Below, piece after piece: positions 30,872-42,093 of a stretch of DNA of 64,000 bases (position 1 is its first letter; the number at the start of each line of letters is the position of its first letter). The notes under the pieces were generated by a model, which had not been told where the DNA came from, did not search any database, and saw only the letters and a list, made by a program, of their open reading frames with translations. A program made the position numbers and the translations under genes. The stretch lies in the NCBI GenBank assembly GCA_028564705.1, contig JAPXFQ010002706.1, positions 2,108,001 to 2,172,000 on the forward strand. The letters are read 5' to 3'. Origin of the DNA: Apricaphanius iberus (taxonomy: Eukaryota; Chordata; Actinopteri; Cyprinodontiformes; Aphaniidae).

Positions 30872-33800
30872 ATGGCAGACTGTAAAAGAACACAGGATTC
30901 ATCCAGCTCTTCTGTGAGTACAGAAAGCCTTGAAAAACATTGTGCTGATCCAGAAATTGAGAAATGCAATGACAAGCCACTCAATGAAAGCACAAATATA
31001 AGCATAGAGAAGGAATTGGACAAATCAGTTAAACACAAAGAAAAGGTAAAAGATTTGCAGGCAGAAACCCACACTATGCCAGAGCAACTACGTCGTTCTG
31101 AGCGCACTAAAATGCCGACAGAAAAAATGATTTCCTACCAAAAAGAAGAACTAGACAAAAAAGAAAAAAGGCTGATCAGCTTATATGAACAGTGGAAAAA
31201 GATTGCCAGAAAAACCAGAGAAAAATTAAAAGCAGACATTACAGAAGCGGATATGTCAGCACTTGCAGATAATTTAGAAAAAAGAAAAAATGACATAACA
31301 GAACTTTACACTGAAATAAGAAATCAGGTCACTCCACCACCAGATTTGAGAAGAAAAATCGACGCTTGCGAAGCTGTGACCCGAGACATCATTAAAGTAA
31401 TCCATGAGAGAATAACAGGAATAGATGGAGATTTTGAAGCTGAATATGAGCAACATCGTCTTAGAGAGTTACTAGATAGAGACTATGCGTACTCCATTTA
31501 TGGTTCTACTGCTGCTCGGTCCCACATCTCATATCGCTCTTCAACTTCCCATACTATAGCTAAAAGAGCAGATCTTGCTGCAGAGGTGGCGGCAAAAGAA
31601 ACTGAGTACAGAATAGTACAAGAGGAAATAAAACAGAAGGAAAAAATAGAAGCTCTAGAAGAACAACAGAGAAAAGAACTTGAAAAGCAAAAAGCTGAAC
31701 TCGATCGCCTGCATGCTGAAAAGGAAATGGAGACAGCTCGGGCCAGACTTCAAGCCTATGATAGAGAGATAAAACAGATGACTGACCCACACCATGATCA
31801 ATTGAACCAGAGTCCTACACCTCAAATGTCTTCACAGCATTCTTCTCATGCAGCAGTGTTATCCACCCCAGTTACTGTGAGTGAACTGACTCAAGCCCTT
31901 CAGGATAACATAACAATAAATAGGCTTCCCATCCCACAACCAACAGTATTTGAAGGAGAACCTCTTCACTTTATCGAATGGAAAAAATCCTTCATGTCAC
32001 TGATTGGCCAAAAGGCAATTCCTGCAGCAGACAAGCTATATTATCTGAAAAGGTACGTCAGTGGCCCAGCTCTCAAATGTTTAGAAGGAACCTTCTTCAG
32101 AAATGATGAATTAGCATATCAGGATGCCTGGAAAAAACTCGACCAACGATATGGCCAGACATTTTTGATTCAAAGAGCCTTCAGAGAGAAATTGACAAGC
32201 TGGCCAAAAATACACAGTAAGGACGCAGAAGGACTCAGAAGTTTTGCTGACTTCATAAGCGCCTGTGATTCAGCGATGCACCATGTTAAAGGCCTTGAAA
32301 TATTAAATGATTGTGAAGAAAATCAAAAACTGACACAAAAGCTACCTGACTGGACAGCTGCCAGATGGAATCGCCAGGTTACAAAAGCACTAATGAATGA
32401 TCAAGAATTTCCAAAGCTGAGTGAATTTGCTGCATTTCTACAAGAGGAAGCAGAAGTAGCCTGTAACCCTGTTACTTCAATCCATGCGCTTCGTGCCTCT
32501 GAATCGTCTACTGATAAAAGGGTTTCAAGAGACAGTAAACGAAACATGGCAAATGTTTTAAGTACAAAGACTGTTGTGCAATATGACAAAGCATCGAATG
32601 CCATTCTCCAATGTATACTGTGCCAAAACTCACATAGACTTGACCAATGTCCGGACTTCCTGAAAGGGCAGCTGGAGGAGAGACGAACATTTGTGAAAGA
32701 CAAAAAACTATGTTATGGCTGTTTAAATCAAAATCACAGTGTAAGAGAATGTCATCAGCGCCTCACCTGCGAAATGTGCACAAAAAGACATCCAACCTGC
32801 CTGCATGATGACAGCTACAGCAGAGAAACAGCGGCAGGAAGACAAGTAAGGGGTCAAAATACATCACAAAGGTGCATATCAGAGCCAACAAATGCTATAG
32901 CACTGAATGTTGCTAGAGAAGGACAATGTGCCACTGCAATGATCGTTCCTGTATGGGTGTCATCCGCCACAAACCCACATGTAGAGAAGCTTGTCTATGC
33001 TTTATTAGACACTCAGAGTGACACAGCTTTTATTGAGAAAGACTTAAGTCAGAAACTGCAAGTTGAAAGCTATCCAGTGAAACTTAAGCTAACAACAATG
33101 ATTGGAGAAAATGCTATTTTACATAGCTGCAGAGTAATTGGTCTTCGAGTGCGCGGTTACAGCTCTGCCACACACATTGACCTTCCTCCTACATACACAA
33201 AGGATCACATCCCAGCCAACCGAGAACACATACCGACTTGTGACACAGCTAGGCAGTGGGATCATCTAACAAAACTCACAGATGACATACCTCCCCTCCT
33301 CAGTTGTGAGGTAGGATTATTGCTAGGGTACAACTGCTCAAGAGCCTTAGCACCTAGGCAAGTGATTTTAGGCAGAGAGGATGAACCATATGCTGTCCAG
33401 ACAGTTTTAGGATGGAGCATAGTGGGACCTTCAGAAACCTGCAATCATACAAGTAAAGTTAAAAGCATCTCTCATCGTGTTTCCATCAAAGAGATACCAC
33501 TAATGACCCCGTTCGATGCAGTTTGTGCTCTCGAGAGTGACTTCAAAGAAGCAGCTGGAAGGGATAAAACTGTCTCACAGGATGATATTCGCTTTCTCCA
33601 AAAGCTTCAAGAATCAATAAAAATAAATGAACAAGGACACTATGAGATGCCATTGCCCTTTAAGGAGAGGCCATGCATGCCAAATAACAGAATGCTTGCA
33701 GAGATACGTCTTGACCAGCTCAAAAGAAAACTCTCTAAAAATGATAAATACAAGGAAGATTATATTAAATACATGTCAGACATTATAGAGAGAGGAGAGG

Positions 33801-34573
33801 CTGAAGAAGCTGTAAAGGAGGCACCTACTGGTGAAAAATGGTATATACCACATCATGGTATTTACCACCCAAAAGAAATCCTCTTCCCTAAAAAGGAAAT
33901 AGTGGAACTCTCTGTCGGGGACCCAGAAATTAAAAGGGTACAGACATTACACACTAATGCTGCTGCACACTTTTGTCTTGCAGACCGTCTAATAAAGTTT
34001 TCCTCTTGGAGTCGGGCCGTCAGTGCTATTGCACGTCTCAGAAGACGACTCCTAAAATACAAATCCACCACTCATTCCACTGCAAAGGAAAAACAAGAGG
34101 CAGAGATGGTTATTATTAAAGATCTCCAAAAACAAGAATATCAGGAAGAGATAAAAACTCTGAGCAAAGGAAAACCTCTCCCACACAACAACAAACTACA
34201 TCACCTGGATCCCTTTCTGGACACCAAGGGTGTTATTAAGGTGGGAGGAAGACTGAACAGCTCAACTATGCCTGCTTTATTCAAACATCCAACTGTTATT
34301 CCTGGACGTCATCATGTTGCGAAATTAATCATTGGTCATTTCCATGAAAAGGTTAAACACCAGGGCAAAGGCTTCACTATGAATGAAATCCGAGCTAATG
34401 GATTTTGGATTTCAGGACTAAGTCAGTGTGTCACTTCCTACATCCGCCAATGTGTTTTCTGCAGGAAGCTGAGGAGACCTGTGGAACGTCAGAGAATGAG
34501 TGATCTACCAACAACACGGATGGAACCATCTCCTCCTTTCACAAACTGTGAAACTGTTTTGGACCTTTCCTGA
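30872..34573 (+). CDS. BEL/Pao gag-protease-integrase(N) polyprotein, RT deleted in frame
   Basis: 1233 residues. Residues 1-110 are charged; about 60-310 is a long coiled coil (EEQQRKELEKQKAELDRLHA). The capsid-type gag domain begins near 352 (PIPQPTVFEGEPLHFIEWKK). Zinc knuckles lie at about 581-647 (CILCQNSHRLDQC, CYGCLNQNHSVREC). The aspartic protease is near 708 with ALLDTQSDTAFI; the DTQS form fits my memory of fish BEL proteins. At about 924-1003 the N-terminal edge of the reverse transcriptase appears (EKWYIPHHGIYHP), but the next residues (EILFPKKEIVELSVGDPEI) already belong to the region before integrase. The catalytic RT and RNase H are therefore deleted without breaking the frame. 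The integrase zinc-binding domain follows (near 1150-1210, HEKVKHQGKGF and QCVFCRKLR). The frame ends early at 34573. Confidence 0.92.
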   Translation: MADCKRTQDSSSSSVSTESLEKHCADPEIEKCNDKPLNESTNISIEKELDKSVKHKEKVKDLQAETHTMPEQLRRSERTKMPTEKMISYQKEELDKKEKRLISLYEQWKKIARKTREKLKADITEADMSALADNLEKRKNDITELYTEIRNQVTPPPDLRRKIDACEAVTRDIIKVIHERITGIDGDFEAEYEQHRLRELLDRDYAYSIYGSTAARSHISYRSSTSHTIAKRADLAAEVAAKETEYRIVQEEIKQKEKIEALEEQQRKELEKQKAELDRLHAEKEMETARARLQAYDREIKQMTDPHHDQLNQSPTPQMSSQHSSHAAVLSTPVTVSELTQALQDNITINRLPIPQPTVFEGEPLHFIEWKKSFMSLIGQKAIPAADKLYYLKRYVSGPALKCLEGTFFRNDELAYQDAWKKLDQRYGQTFLIQRAFREKLTSWPKIHSKDAEGLRSFADFISACDSAMHHVKGLEILNDCEENQKLTQKLPDWTAARWNRQVTKALMNDQEFPKLSEFAAFLQEEAEVACNPVTSIHALRASESSTDKRVSRDSKRNMANVLSTKTVVQYDKASNAILQCILCQNSHRLDQCPDFLKGQLEERRTFVKDKKLCYGCLNQNHSVRECHQRLTCEMCTKRHPTCLHDDSYSRETAAGRQVRGQNTSQRCISEPTNAIALNVAREGQCATAMIVPVWVSSATNPHVEKLVYALLDTQSDTAFIEKDLSQKLQVESYPVKLKLTTMIGENAILHSCRVIGLRVRGYSSATHIDLPPTYTKDHIPANREHIPTCDTARQWDHLTKLTDDIPPLLSCEVGLLLGYNCSRALAPRQVILGREDEPYAVQTVLGWSIVGPSETCNHTSKVKSISHRVSIKEIPLMTPFDAVCALESDFKEAAGRDKTVSQDDIRFLQKLQESIKINEQGHYEMPLPFKERPCMPNNRMLAEIRLDQLKRKLSKNDKYKEDYIKYMSDIIERGEAEEAVKEAPTGEKWYIPHHGIYHPKEILFPKKEIVELSVGDPEIKRVQTLHTNAAAHFCLADRLIKFSSWSRAVSAIARLRRRLLKYKSTTHSTAKEKQEAEMVIIKDLQKQEYQEEIKTLSKGKPLPHNNKLHHLDPFLDTKGVIKVGGRLNSSTMPALFKHPTVIPGRHHVAKLIIGHFHEKVKHQGKGFTMNEIRANGFWISGLSQCVTSYIRQCVFCRKLRRPVERQRMSDLPTTRMEPSPPFTNCETVLDLS

Positions 34574-35478
34574 CAAAAAATGGACGAAAACAACACAAGA
34601 GATACGGTCTGATCTTCACCTGCTTCAGCTCTCGTGCAATCCATCTAGAGATGTTAGATGATCTATCCACAGATGCATTTATTAATGGTCTGCGCTGCTT
34701 CATTGCACTGAGAGGCTCAGTAAAGCAAATTAATTGTGATCAAGGCACCAATTTCGTGGGTGCAAAAAATGAACTGAATGCTGCTCTACTGGAAGTTGAT
34801 TCAGATAGATTGACAGCTTTTCTTTCTGAAAAACAGTGCGAATTCATGTTCAATGCACCTCAGGCAAGCCATGCTGGAGGAGTATGGGAGCGATACATAA
34901 GAACTGTAAGGAATGTTCTCAACGCCACTTTTGCACTTTCCCCGGGCGGTCTCAACGATGCTTCTCTGCGAACCATCCTATATGAAGCTGCAGCCGTCGT
35001 GAACAACCGTCCTCTCACAACAGACAATTTGAGTGATCCAAACAGTTTGGAACCTCTCACTCCTAATCACCTCATTACTTTAAAGGCCACAACTGCCCTA
35101 CCCCCTCCAGGCAACTTCATAAGAGAGGATTTGTATGGAAGGAAAAGATGGCGTCAGGTGCAGTACATGGTTGAACAGTTCTGGAGTCGCTGGAGGAAGG
35201 AGTATCTTCATAGCCTAATGCTCAGACAACGCTGGCATACACCTAAGAGAAACATCAAGGTTGGTGATATTGTGATAGACACAGAAGAAATCCAGCCCAG
35301 ATCAACATGGCGACTGGGAAGAGTTTCAGAGACTTTCACAGATAAGGATGGACTTGTTAGAAGAGTTAAAGTTATTTTGGCAGATAAAAATCTGAACAAC
35401 AAGGGTCAACGCATCAACAGATTTTCTGTAGTTGTGAGACCAATTCAGAAGTTAGTTCTGCTATTAGAGATGCCATAA
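34560..35478 (+). pseudogene. BEL/Pao integrase core and C-terminus (frameshifted from gag-pol)
   Basis: Continues the polyprotein after a small deletion near 34550-34560 that removes the first catalytic Asp and shifts the frame; CFGPFLTKNGRKQHKRYGLI picks up in the new frame. An ATG-started piece runs from 34651. The second Asp is in NCDQGTNFVGAKNEL and the Glu in HAGGVWERYIRTVRN. AAAVVNNRPLT and the C-terminal domain (WRLGRVSETFTDKDGLVRRV) complete an otherwise normal integrase, ending at TAA 35476-35478. Confidence 0.92.
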
Positions 35479-35578
35479 GTATATTGAAGCTCTTAAAGCT
35501 CATGTTATTCATTGTTCTACAGTAAAAAAGAAAAATTATTTGTTTTATTTTACAAAACCTTCATAATTTTGGTGGGAG

Positions 35579-36003
35579 TGTAATGGCTGTTAGATAGGGA
35601 TATTGTAATTTGAAGGAGGCAAATGCCATTTCTTTTGTACTTTATTTTGTAATCTCCGCTTAAAGAAAGGGTATGGTTTATTTGAAGGACATGTTTGTTT
35701 ACCTGAACGAGTACACAAGAAACACGGATAAAGTAAAAAGAAAGATCACGGGTGAAATAAATAAAGTTAAAGGTTTTAGCACTGGTCAGAAAGGAGCAAC
35801 AAGGTAACGAAATGTGTTATTGTGTTTAGAAAGGGTGTCTGCTTGTTTCTTATAAATATAAGGTATCGTAATTTGTTCTTTTGTTTGTGTGCCAATTCAG
35901 CTCTTACGTTGGTTGAAGCTTCAAAACAAAACAGACACAATTCAAATAAAGGAAGCAGCTAAAACCATCAGTAAGGCTCATCTTTGTCTGACTGGGAGCT
36001 ACA
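35579..36003 (+). repeat. BEL 3' LTR
   Basis: 425 bp, matching the 5' LTR closely, with several small differences between 35665 and 35765. Confidence 0.93.
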
Positions 36004-36008
36004 GATAT

Positions 36009-37915
36009 GATTTTGATATTAGTAAGGTTGACTGAATCTATAAAAGGCTGTGTCAGTTGTTGGAAAGCAGGTCAGTTTTTGCACGGTTCCCTGTAATACT
36101 GTTTGTCCTTGACGATAAAAAACAAATAAAAAGAGACCACATTTTATTCAGCTAGTAAAGAAAGATGGACTTACTGTGTACATTTTGTGTGATAAAACCG
36201 CTCAGTCACGATCAAAAACGGTCTTTTTAGAACCATAAGGGTCTGAACAAACTCCCCAATAGAAGTTGCCACTCCATTGAAAAAATAAATCCGTAAAAAA
36301 TACTCAAAATTGTGTCTAAAACTGAGTGAAATAAACAGAATCCTATTTTCTGATTCAACAGAGGAAGTGACTTTTGACCCGCGATGCCATCGCTGCCAAC
36401 CCGGCTCATATATATCTTTCATTTCTTTAAAAAAAACCATTTCTCTGACACCTTACTTGACATTAATGACAGATTATAACTTTTAATGTTTTTAACAAAA
36501 ACAAAATTTGTAAAAGTCTGTTTTAAAACAAATTGCTCTAGCCAATCGCAGCGCTTTGGAACAAAACCACGAAAGGCAGAGTGACGTCTCGCTTCAGCTG
36601 TGCACAGTCAGAGAGTTTAAAAGACAAATCGAAATGAAATAAAAATAAAATAAATTACAAATTGAAATGAAAATGTACTAAAAAGTAAAATAAATAAATA
36701 AAATTCTTCTGAAGAAACAAATAGAAGCTATTTAGCTGCCAGAAAGCTGCCAGAAGAGCTTTCTGGTCTAATGTTGAATGTGAACATTGAAGGTCTTGTT
36801 GTTTAAACCATGTGAACAGCTGTAGAAAGCTGTCTTTTTTCTGCTTTAAACGCTGTGTCTCAAAGACTTTTGGGTAGTAATATTCTTTGGGGTGGAACTA
36901 ATGTTTGGTTCCGCGGTTCGGTCGATTCCTAGTTTGTAACAGATATATATCCAGTTTAGCGTCGTGTTTAGTTTGCATGGAGCAAAAGTGATTAATAAAT
37001 TACCTACACACACTAGAACATGCCAGTAATAATGTGTGTGGTTGTATGTTTGATAATCTGTCAGCTACATTTGCTGTGATTCGTTAGCATGCTGAGTTTA
37101 GGTTTTATTGAGCATTGGTGGCCATTACCGCTAATGCTAATCCCGATGACAACAGTTCGGTATTACGGTGGTATGTTGTTGCTCCATGAAGAGCCAGGTG
37201 AGATTCATCTGGACCATATCCAGACACATTTGTGCACAGGTTGATGAGCCTAGCAGTTATGGACCTGCCGTTGGTTGGCTTGCTGCCTTCGTGAGTAGAG
37301 GCATTAAAGTGTCTCCCAGAATTACCAAGGTTTTTCCTCTGACTTAAGAATAGCAGAAATTGAAGTCTCAGTTGGGAGCTGAAATAACGGCTGAGTCGGC
37401 CTTTTTCCAATATGTTTCTGCCTTTTTGATGCAGAAACTGATGATGATAGAATATCATAAGCAGAGCAGCCAGCCGTACGTGGAGTGACAGGTGTTTTAG
37501 TAGATGCTGTGATGTTCTCCATTGGTGCTGCATGGGGGAATTTTGTTCATGTTTTGTTGTATCACAGTGGAGACTTAAAGATGACAGTTATAGATGAAGC
37601 GCTCTGCAATCGTGGTTCCAGAACGTTCTGCTTTTCCGTTCTGGATAATAATTGTTTGTCTTTTCAGCAACGAGAAAGCTGAAGGAACAGATTTTTGTGC
37701 TGAGTTGTCAGCAGAGAGGACTGCTGACGTGTTGGCTGGTAGATGTCTGCTGCCTTTCATGTGTAAGGTGGAGATGAGATTTCCACCGAATTTGCTTCAA
37801 CGCCGATTGAGGTAAGAGTCTCTTTTGTTTCAGAAAATACTGACAGTCTCACTGGGCTCTAGATTAATACATCTGAAGTGGTAGCAGGGTTTTTGAAGTA
37901 GCCTATCACTGGTTT
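36009..37915. other. No recognisable gene
   Basis: 'tataaaaggctgtgtcagtt' near 36039 with 'cctgtaatactg' downstream could be an older LTR or promoter interrupted by the BEL element, but this is not shown. The rest has only shadow ORFs. Confidence 0.5.
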
Positions 37916-39350
37916 CAATTCATTTCACTTTTATTTATATAGCACCAATTCACAACAAATTTATTCGCAAGGCACTTTACAACAAAAGTCATTTCAATAC
38001 AGTCATACAAACATTCCAATCAGTTAAGATTTCTATTTAAGGAATCCCAGCAGATTGCGTTGAGTCATCAACATGAGATTGTACCTGGATCATGCAGACT
38101 CCAACCACAGCAATTCCTCAGCAATCCCTCATACATAGCAACCATGTAGCAATAGTGGAGAGGAAAAACTCCCCTTTAACAGGAAGAAACCCCTCACAGG
38201 ACCTGGCTCAGTACAAGCAGTCATCTGCCTCGACCGTCTGGGGGTCTGAGAAGACAGAAAAGAGACAGCATGGAGGATGCCTGGTCACTTTGAGCATCAT
38301 CTGGACCGATGTTCCCCATCCAGCAGGGTAGTTGAACAGGGTACCAGACTGGGTGGAGCTTGTATGGGGAGAAAAACGCAGATAAAACTGGGTTAACAAT
38401 TGCAATAACAGCAGAAAAAATATATCTGGAGAGTAGTAGAAGATAAATGTAGAAGAGTGAACAAAAGTGGTCAGTCTGTCCTCCAACAGTCAAAGCTATA
38501 GCAACTACAAAAATAGCTCAGGACAACCTAAGCCATTCTAAATATAAGCTTTATCAAAAAGGAAGGTTTCAAGCCTAGTCTTGAAAATAGACAGAGTATC
38601 TGCCTCATGAACTAAAACTGGGAGCTGGTTCCACAGGAGAGGAGACTGATAACTAAAGGATCTGCCTCCTATTCTACTTTTAAAAATCCTAGCAACTACC
38701 AGTAGATCTGCACTCTGAGAACTAAGTGCTTTGTTAGGAACAAATGGAACAATCAGATCTCTGATTTACGATGGAACTTGATTATTAAGGGCTTTATATG
38801 TAAAGGTGGAGGATCTTAAACCTTAATCTGGATTTAACAGGGAGCCAATGGAGAGAAGCCAAAACAGGAGAAATGTGATCTCTTTTTTTAATATTCATCA
38901 GAACTCTTGCTGCAGCATTTTGGATCAACTGAATGCTTTTGATTTCATTTTGGGGACTTCCTGATAATAAGGAATAACAGTAGTCCTACCTTGAAGTAAC
39001 AAATGCATGGACTTGTTTCTCTGCATCACTCCTGGACAGGATGTTTTTAATTTTAGCAATAATCCAGAGGTGAAAGAAAGAAATCTTAGAAATGTGTTTA
39101 ATTTGGAATTTAAATGTCATGTCTTGGTCAAAAATTACACCGAAGTTCTTTAGATTATTACCAGAGGCCAAATTAATGCCATCCAGATGAAGTGATTGAC
39201 TTAGCAGTTTTCTTTTTAAAGGTTCTGGTCCAAAACAGCAACTTCTGTCTTGTCTGAATTTAAAAGCAGAAAATTCAGAGTTATCCAGGTGTTTATGTCT
39301 TCGAGACATGCTATTACATTTGTATGATACTGAGACTGAAGGTGACTTTT
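37916..39350 (-). mobile_element. 5'-truncated L2-related LINE, second subfamily
   Basis: Read on the minus strand the copy begins in the reverse transcriptase (CFGPEPLKRKLLSQSLHLDG, then [14 protein letters not shown] and SFFHLWIIAKIKNILSRSDA). It continues with the C-terminal part in broken frames, then a 3' UTR different from the rDNA-bearing family, and ends in 'tgctatataaataaaagtga' with a short tail. It has no rDNA insert. Confidence 0.85.
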
Positions 39351-39409
39351 TTTGATCATCTCTTGAGGATATGAATAAATAAATAAATAAATGTTTGCAC
39401 ATCCAAATC

Positions 39410-39830
39410 CGAGACCATGGTCTTGAGCCGGAAAAGGGTAGGGTGCCTCCTTCGGGTCGGGGATGAGGTCCTTCCTCAAGTGGAGGAGTTTACGTATCTG
39501 GGGGTCCTGTTCACGAATGAGGGAAAAATGGAGTGGGAGATCGATAGACGGATTGGTAAGGCATCTGCAGTTATGCAGGCGCTGTAACCAGTCTGTCGTG
39601 GTGAAGAGAGAGCTGAGCCAAAAGGCAAAGTTCTCGATTTACCGGTGGATCTACGTTCCTACCCTCATCTATGGTAACGAACTCTGGGTGGTGACCGAAA
39701 GAACGAGATGACGGATACAGGCAATGTTTCCTCCGCAGGGTGGCTGGGTTCTCCTTTAGAGATAGGGTGAGAAGCTCGGTCATCCGCGACCCGACCCCGG
39801 ATAAGCAGAAGAAGATGGATGGATGTTTGC
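39410..39830 (+). pseudogene. RTE/Rex3-type LINE 3' fragment
   Basis: VEEFTYLGVLFTNEGKMEWE, then DRRIGKASAVMQAL and YRWIYVPTLIYGNELWVVTE (frameshifted) are typical of the RT C-terminal part of fish RTE/Rex3 elements. The end 'gcagaagaagatggatggat' is the usual 3' terminus of this family. Confidence 0.85.
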
Positions 39831-41205
39831 CTTTCAGTTGTTTTAACTGTGGGATTAATCAGCAAAGTTGCTCAGTTTGAATGATAGATCCAGTGATTGG
39901 AGGAAGGACCTCTACCATTAAAGGTTTTTCCTATCAATATGTTTACACTGATCAGAAAGAACAGTAGATGAAGATGTTTGATGAAATTGACAGGCTCATG
40001 TGTTTTACCACTTGTTTTGTTTCAGGGAATCTAATGGGCTTATCCACTCTGGTGGGTAAAACACAGAAAATGAACTTTCCCTGCAGTGAGCTGGTCGCAA
40101 ATAATATTCTGTTGTATTGCGATATTATAAAGTTCTGCAGTCAAATTTTCAGCGCAAGTATATGCATCAAACTGTTGCTGCTTTAATATGGGGCACTTGA
40201 TTTTTTTAAATTAAAGGTAAGATGCTTCAGTTTTAGGTAAACATTAATATGCCTGAATTTTTTTTTAGAGACCACCACTTTTAACAACACTGTGGTGCTC
40301 TAAGTTTTGCTCGTGAAAATCAAATATATTTTTCAATTTTATTTACTTTAAAAAAAAAACTGAACCAGAATGTAATCAAACTGGTTCTTAATTTTGCTGT
40401 TTTATCTCTCCAGGATGAAGTGAACAAATTTATCAACAGAGTCGGATGCAGGACAATAGTGACGATTCACAGGAGACCCCGTGACAAGGTATGGACAAGT
40501 GGCTTTGGCAGGTTACCTGTGCATACCTAGGTTTGGGGGGAGATTAGATTTTATCTTATTTAAAGCGACAAAGAATAGAATTCTATCTAAAGTTGTCTTA
40601 ATGTTGGCAGGGTTTTTTGAAAAAGGAAAATGACAGAGACACTGACCACTAGTCGCTAGTTTGTGGGTTTTGAACATTATTGATAAGAAGAGGTAATAAT
40701 CACTTAAATAGCTAATCAATAAAAGCCTCTGGGAAAATAATGCAAAAGGGTAAAAAGGTAATACCAAATTCAAGTTATTGTAATTGATTAAAAAACCTTA
40801 AAAAACATTGAACCACTCAGGAGCCGCGCTGTGGTCCATTAAATAAGGCATATTTTCCCTTTAAATAGAAAAACCTTTTTAACTGCTTGAAATATTTAAC
40901 TGGTTGAAATGTGGTTAAATTTATCTGAAGTAAATTTGTTGCTGTTTATTGCTAAATTGAGTTTCATAAATAGAGATGATTCCAGATTACATCTCAAAAA
41001 GTTAATTTAATTAGTACTAAGTAGCGTGGCTGTTTTTAATGTTTGTATTTATTTTATACAGACACTGGATATGTTAAATAATTACCTGAGTTGAGAGTCT
41101 ACCTTGTTACATTAAGCTTTGTGAATTAGGATAAATGCTATTTTGGTAGATGGGAAGTTGAGACTTCCTGAGTTCAAATTTATTCTATAATAATTGAATA
41201 AATAC
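39831..41205. other. No assigned gene; one exon-like segment
   Basis: A 75-bp open segment at about 40414-40488 has a pyrimidine tract and 'tctctccag' before it and 'aag|gtatgg' after it. It would encode DEVNKFINRVGCRTIVTIHR and five more residues. No neighbouring exon was found. The rest is AT-rich. Confidence 0.35.
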
Positions 41206-41209
41206 TTAA

Positions 41210-42089
41210 AGTGTAACTGAACCCTGTGAAAAAGCATTATCCCACCCCCAGGCAACATTTGAAAAATTCGACCAAAGTGGGCAGGGCCAGGAGGCACGGA
41301 CGGGCATGGCCAAGTATGGAGCATGAGCGGGGAGGCGGGAAGAGTTGGCTTGCCGGGCGAGGGGGGTGTCGCAGTTACGGCTGAATCAATACGAACTGAT
41401 ACGGCATTATTGTTTGCTGAGTTCCATAAAGCCTCTCTATACCGGAGAAATCGTGATGTCTCTTCTCCGCCATCCACCAGAGGTAAAGTGAGGCTTTATG
41501 GAGTGCAGTGGTCAAACGTCACTTCCGTTGGCTCGCGCTGCTTGAAACCAGAGGTGATGCAGGGGGAGACAGTATGGGTCGAGCCTCTGAGTGGTAACGC
41601 TAACAGAAGCTAACGTTCAAAATACCCTCCATAGCTCTACAGCGGTAGTCTGCTGTAAATCCAGTCTGTTTGCTCTATTTACTTGTTTTTCGGTTAAACC
41701 ACCTTGCCTTTTTTGTCCTCCATAGTGCGATATACAGATTTCAGTTTCCCTATTTCTCTCAGCGCTGTGCGCGTTGCACACAAGATACACTTTCCAGCTT
41801 GCCACAGGGTGGGCCGACTTTGTCAGGAAGGAGGTCCTCTCTGTGAAACCATGCCTGTGGCATAGAAAATGGAAAAGAAGTACCACTGTCAGCCAATTAC
41901 AAAATTTATGTGCAGTACCACACAATGACCATGAATGGGAGCACTAAGACGTTTTTAGACCAAAAACTTTAGAATTTAACAAGTTTACAAGAAAATGTTA
42001 AAAAATGCCCTGAAACTGAAAGATTGCATTGGTAAAGAGCCATTTATGCAGTACATAAGCAAAAAAGTTTTTAGGGGTTTGGTTACTCT
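41210..42089. mobile_element. TTAA-flanked non-autonomous element (Kolobok-like)
   Basis: Starts AGTGTAACTGAACCC and ends GGGTTTGGTTACTCT, a 15-bp inverted repeat with three mismatches, with TTAA at 41206-41209 and 42090-42093. It is 880 bp. Its ORFs do not resemble a transposase. TTAA could also mean piggyBac; the terminal sequence fits the fish Kolobok MITEs I remember. Confidence 0.7.
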
Positions 42090-42093
42090 TTAA

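Larger units (their letters stand above)
30349..36003 (+). mobile_element. BEL/Pao LTR retrotransposon, both LTRs and perfect target duplication
   Basis: LTRs at 30349-30770 and 35579-36003 start TGTAATGG and end GCTACA. GATAT flanks both sides (30344-30348 and 36004-36008). The LTRs differ at roughly ten places, clustered near positions 95-190, so the insertion is not very old. The coding part is gag, protease and integrase; the catalytic reverse transcriptase and RNase H are missing. A purine-rich tract 'ggtgggag' precedes the 3' LTR. Confidence 0.95.

Noticed and set aside
37105..37533. 142-codon minus-strand ORF
   Set aside because: No domain, no matching neighbour and low-complexity composition; likely chance.
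41323..41613. 96-codon ORF inside the TTAA-flanked element
   Set aside because: No transposase or THAP motif; the element appears to be a MITE.
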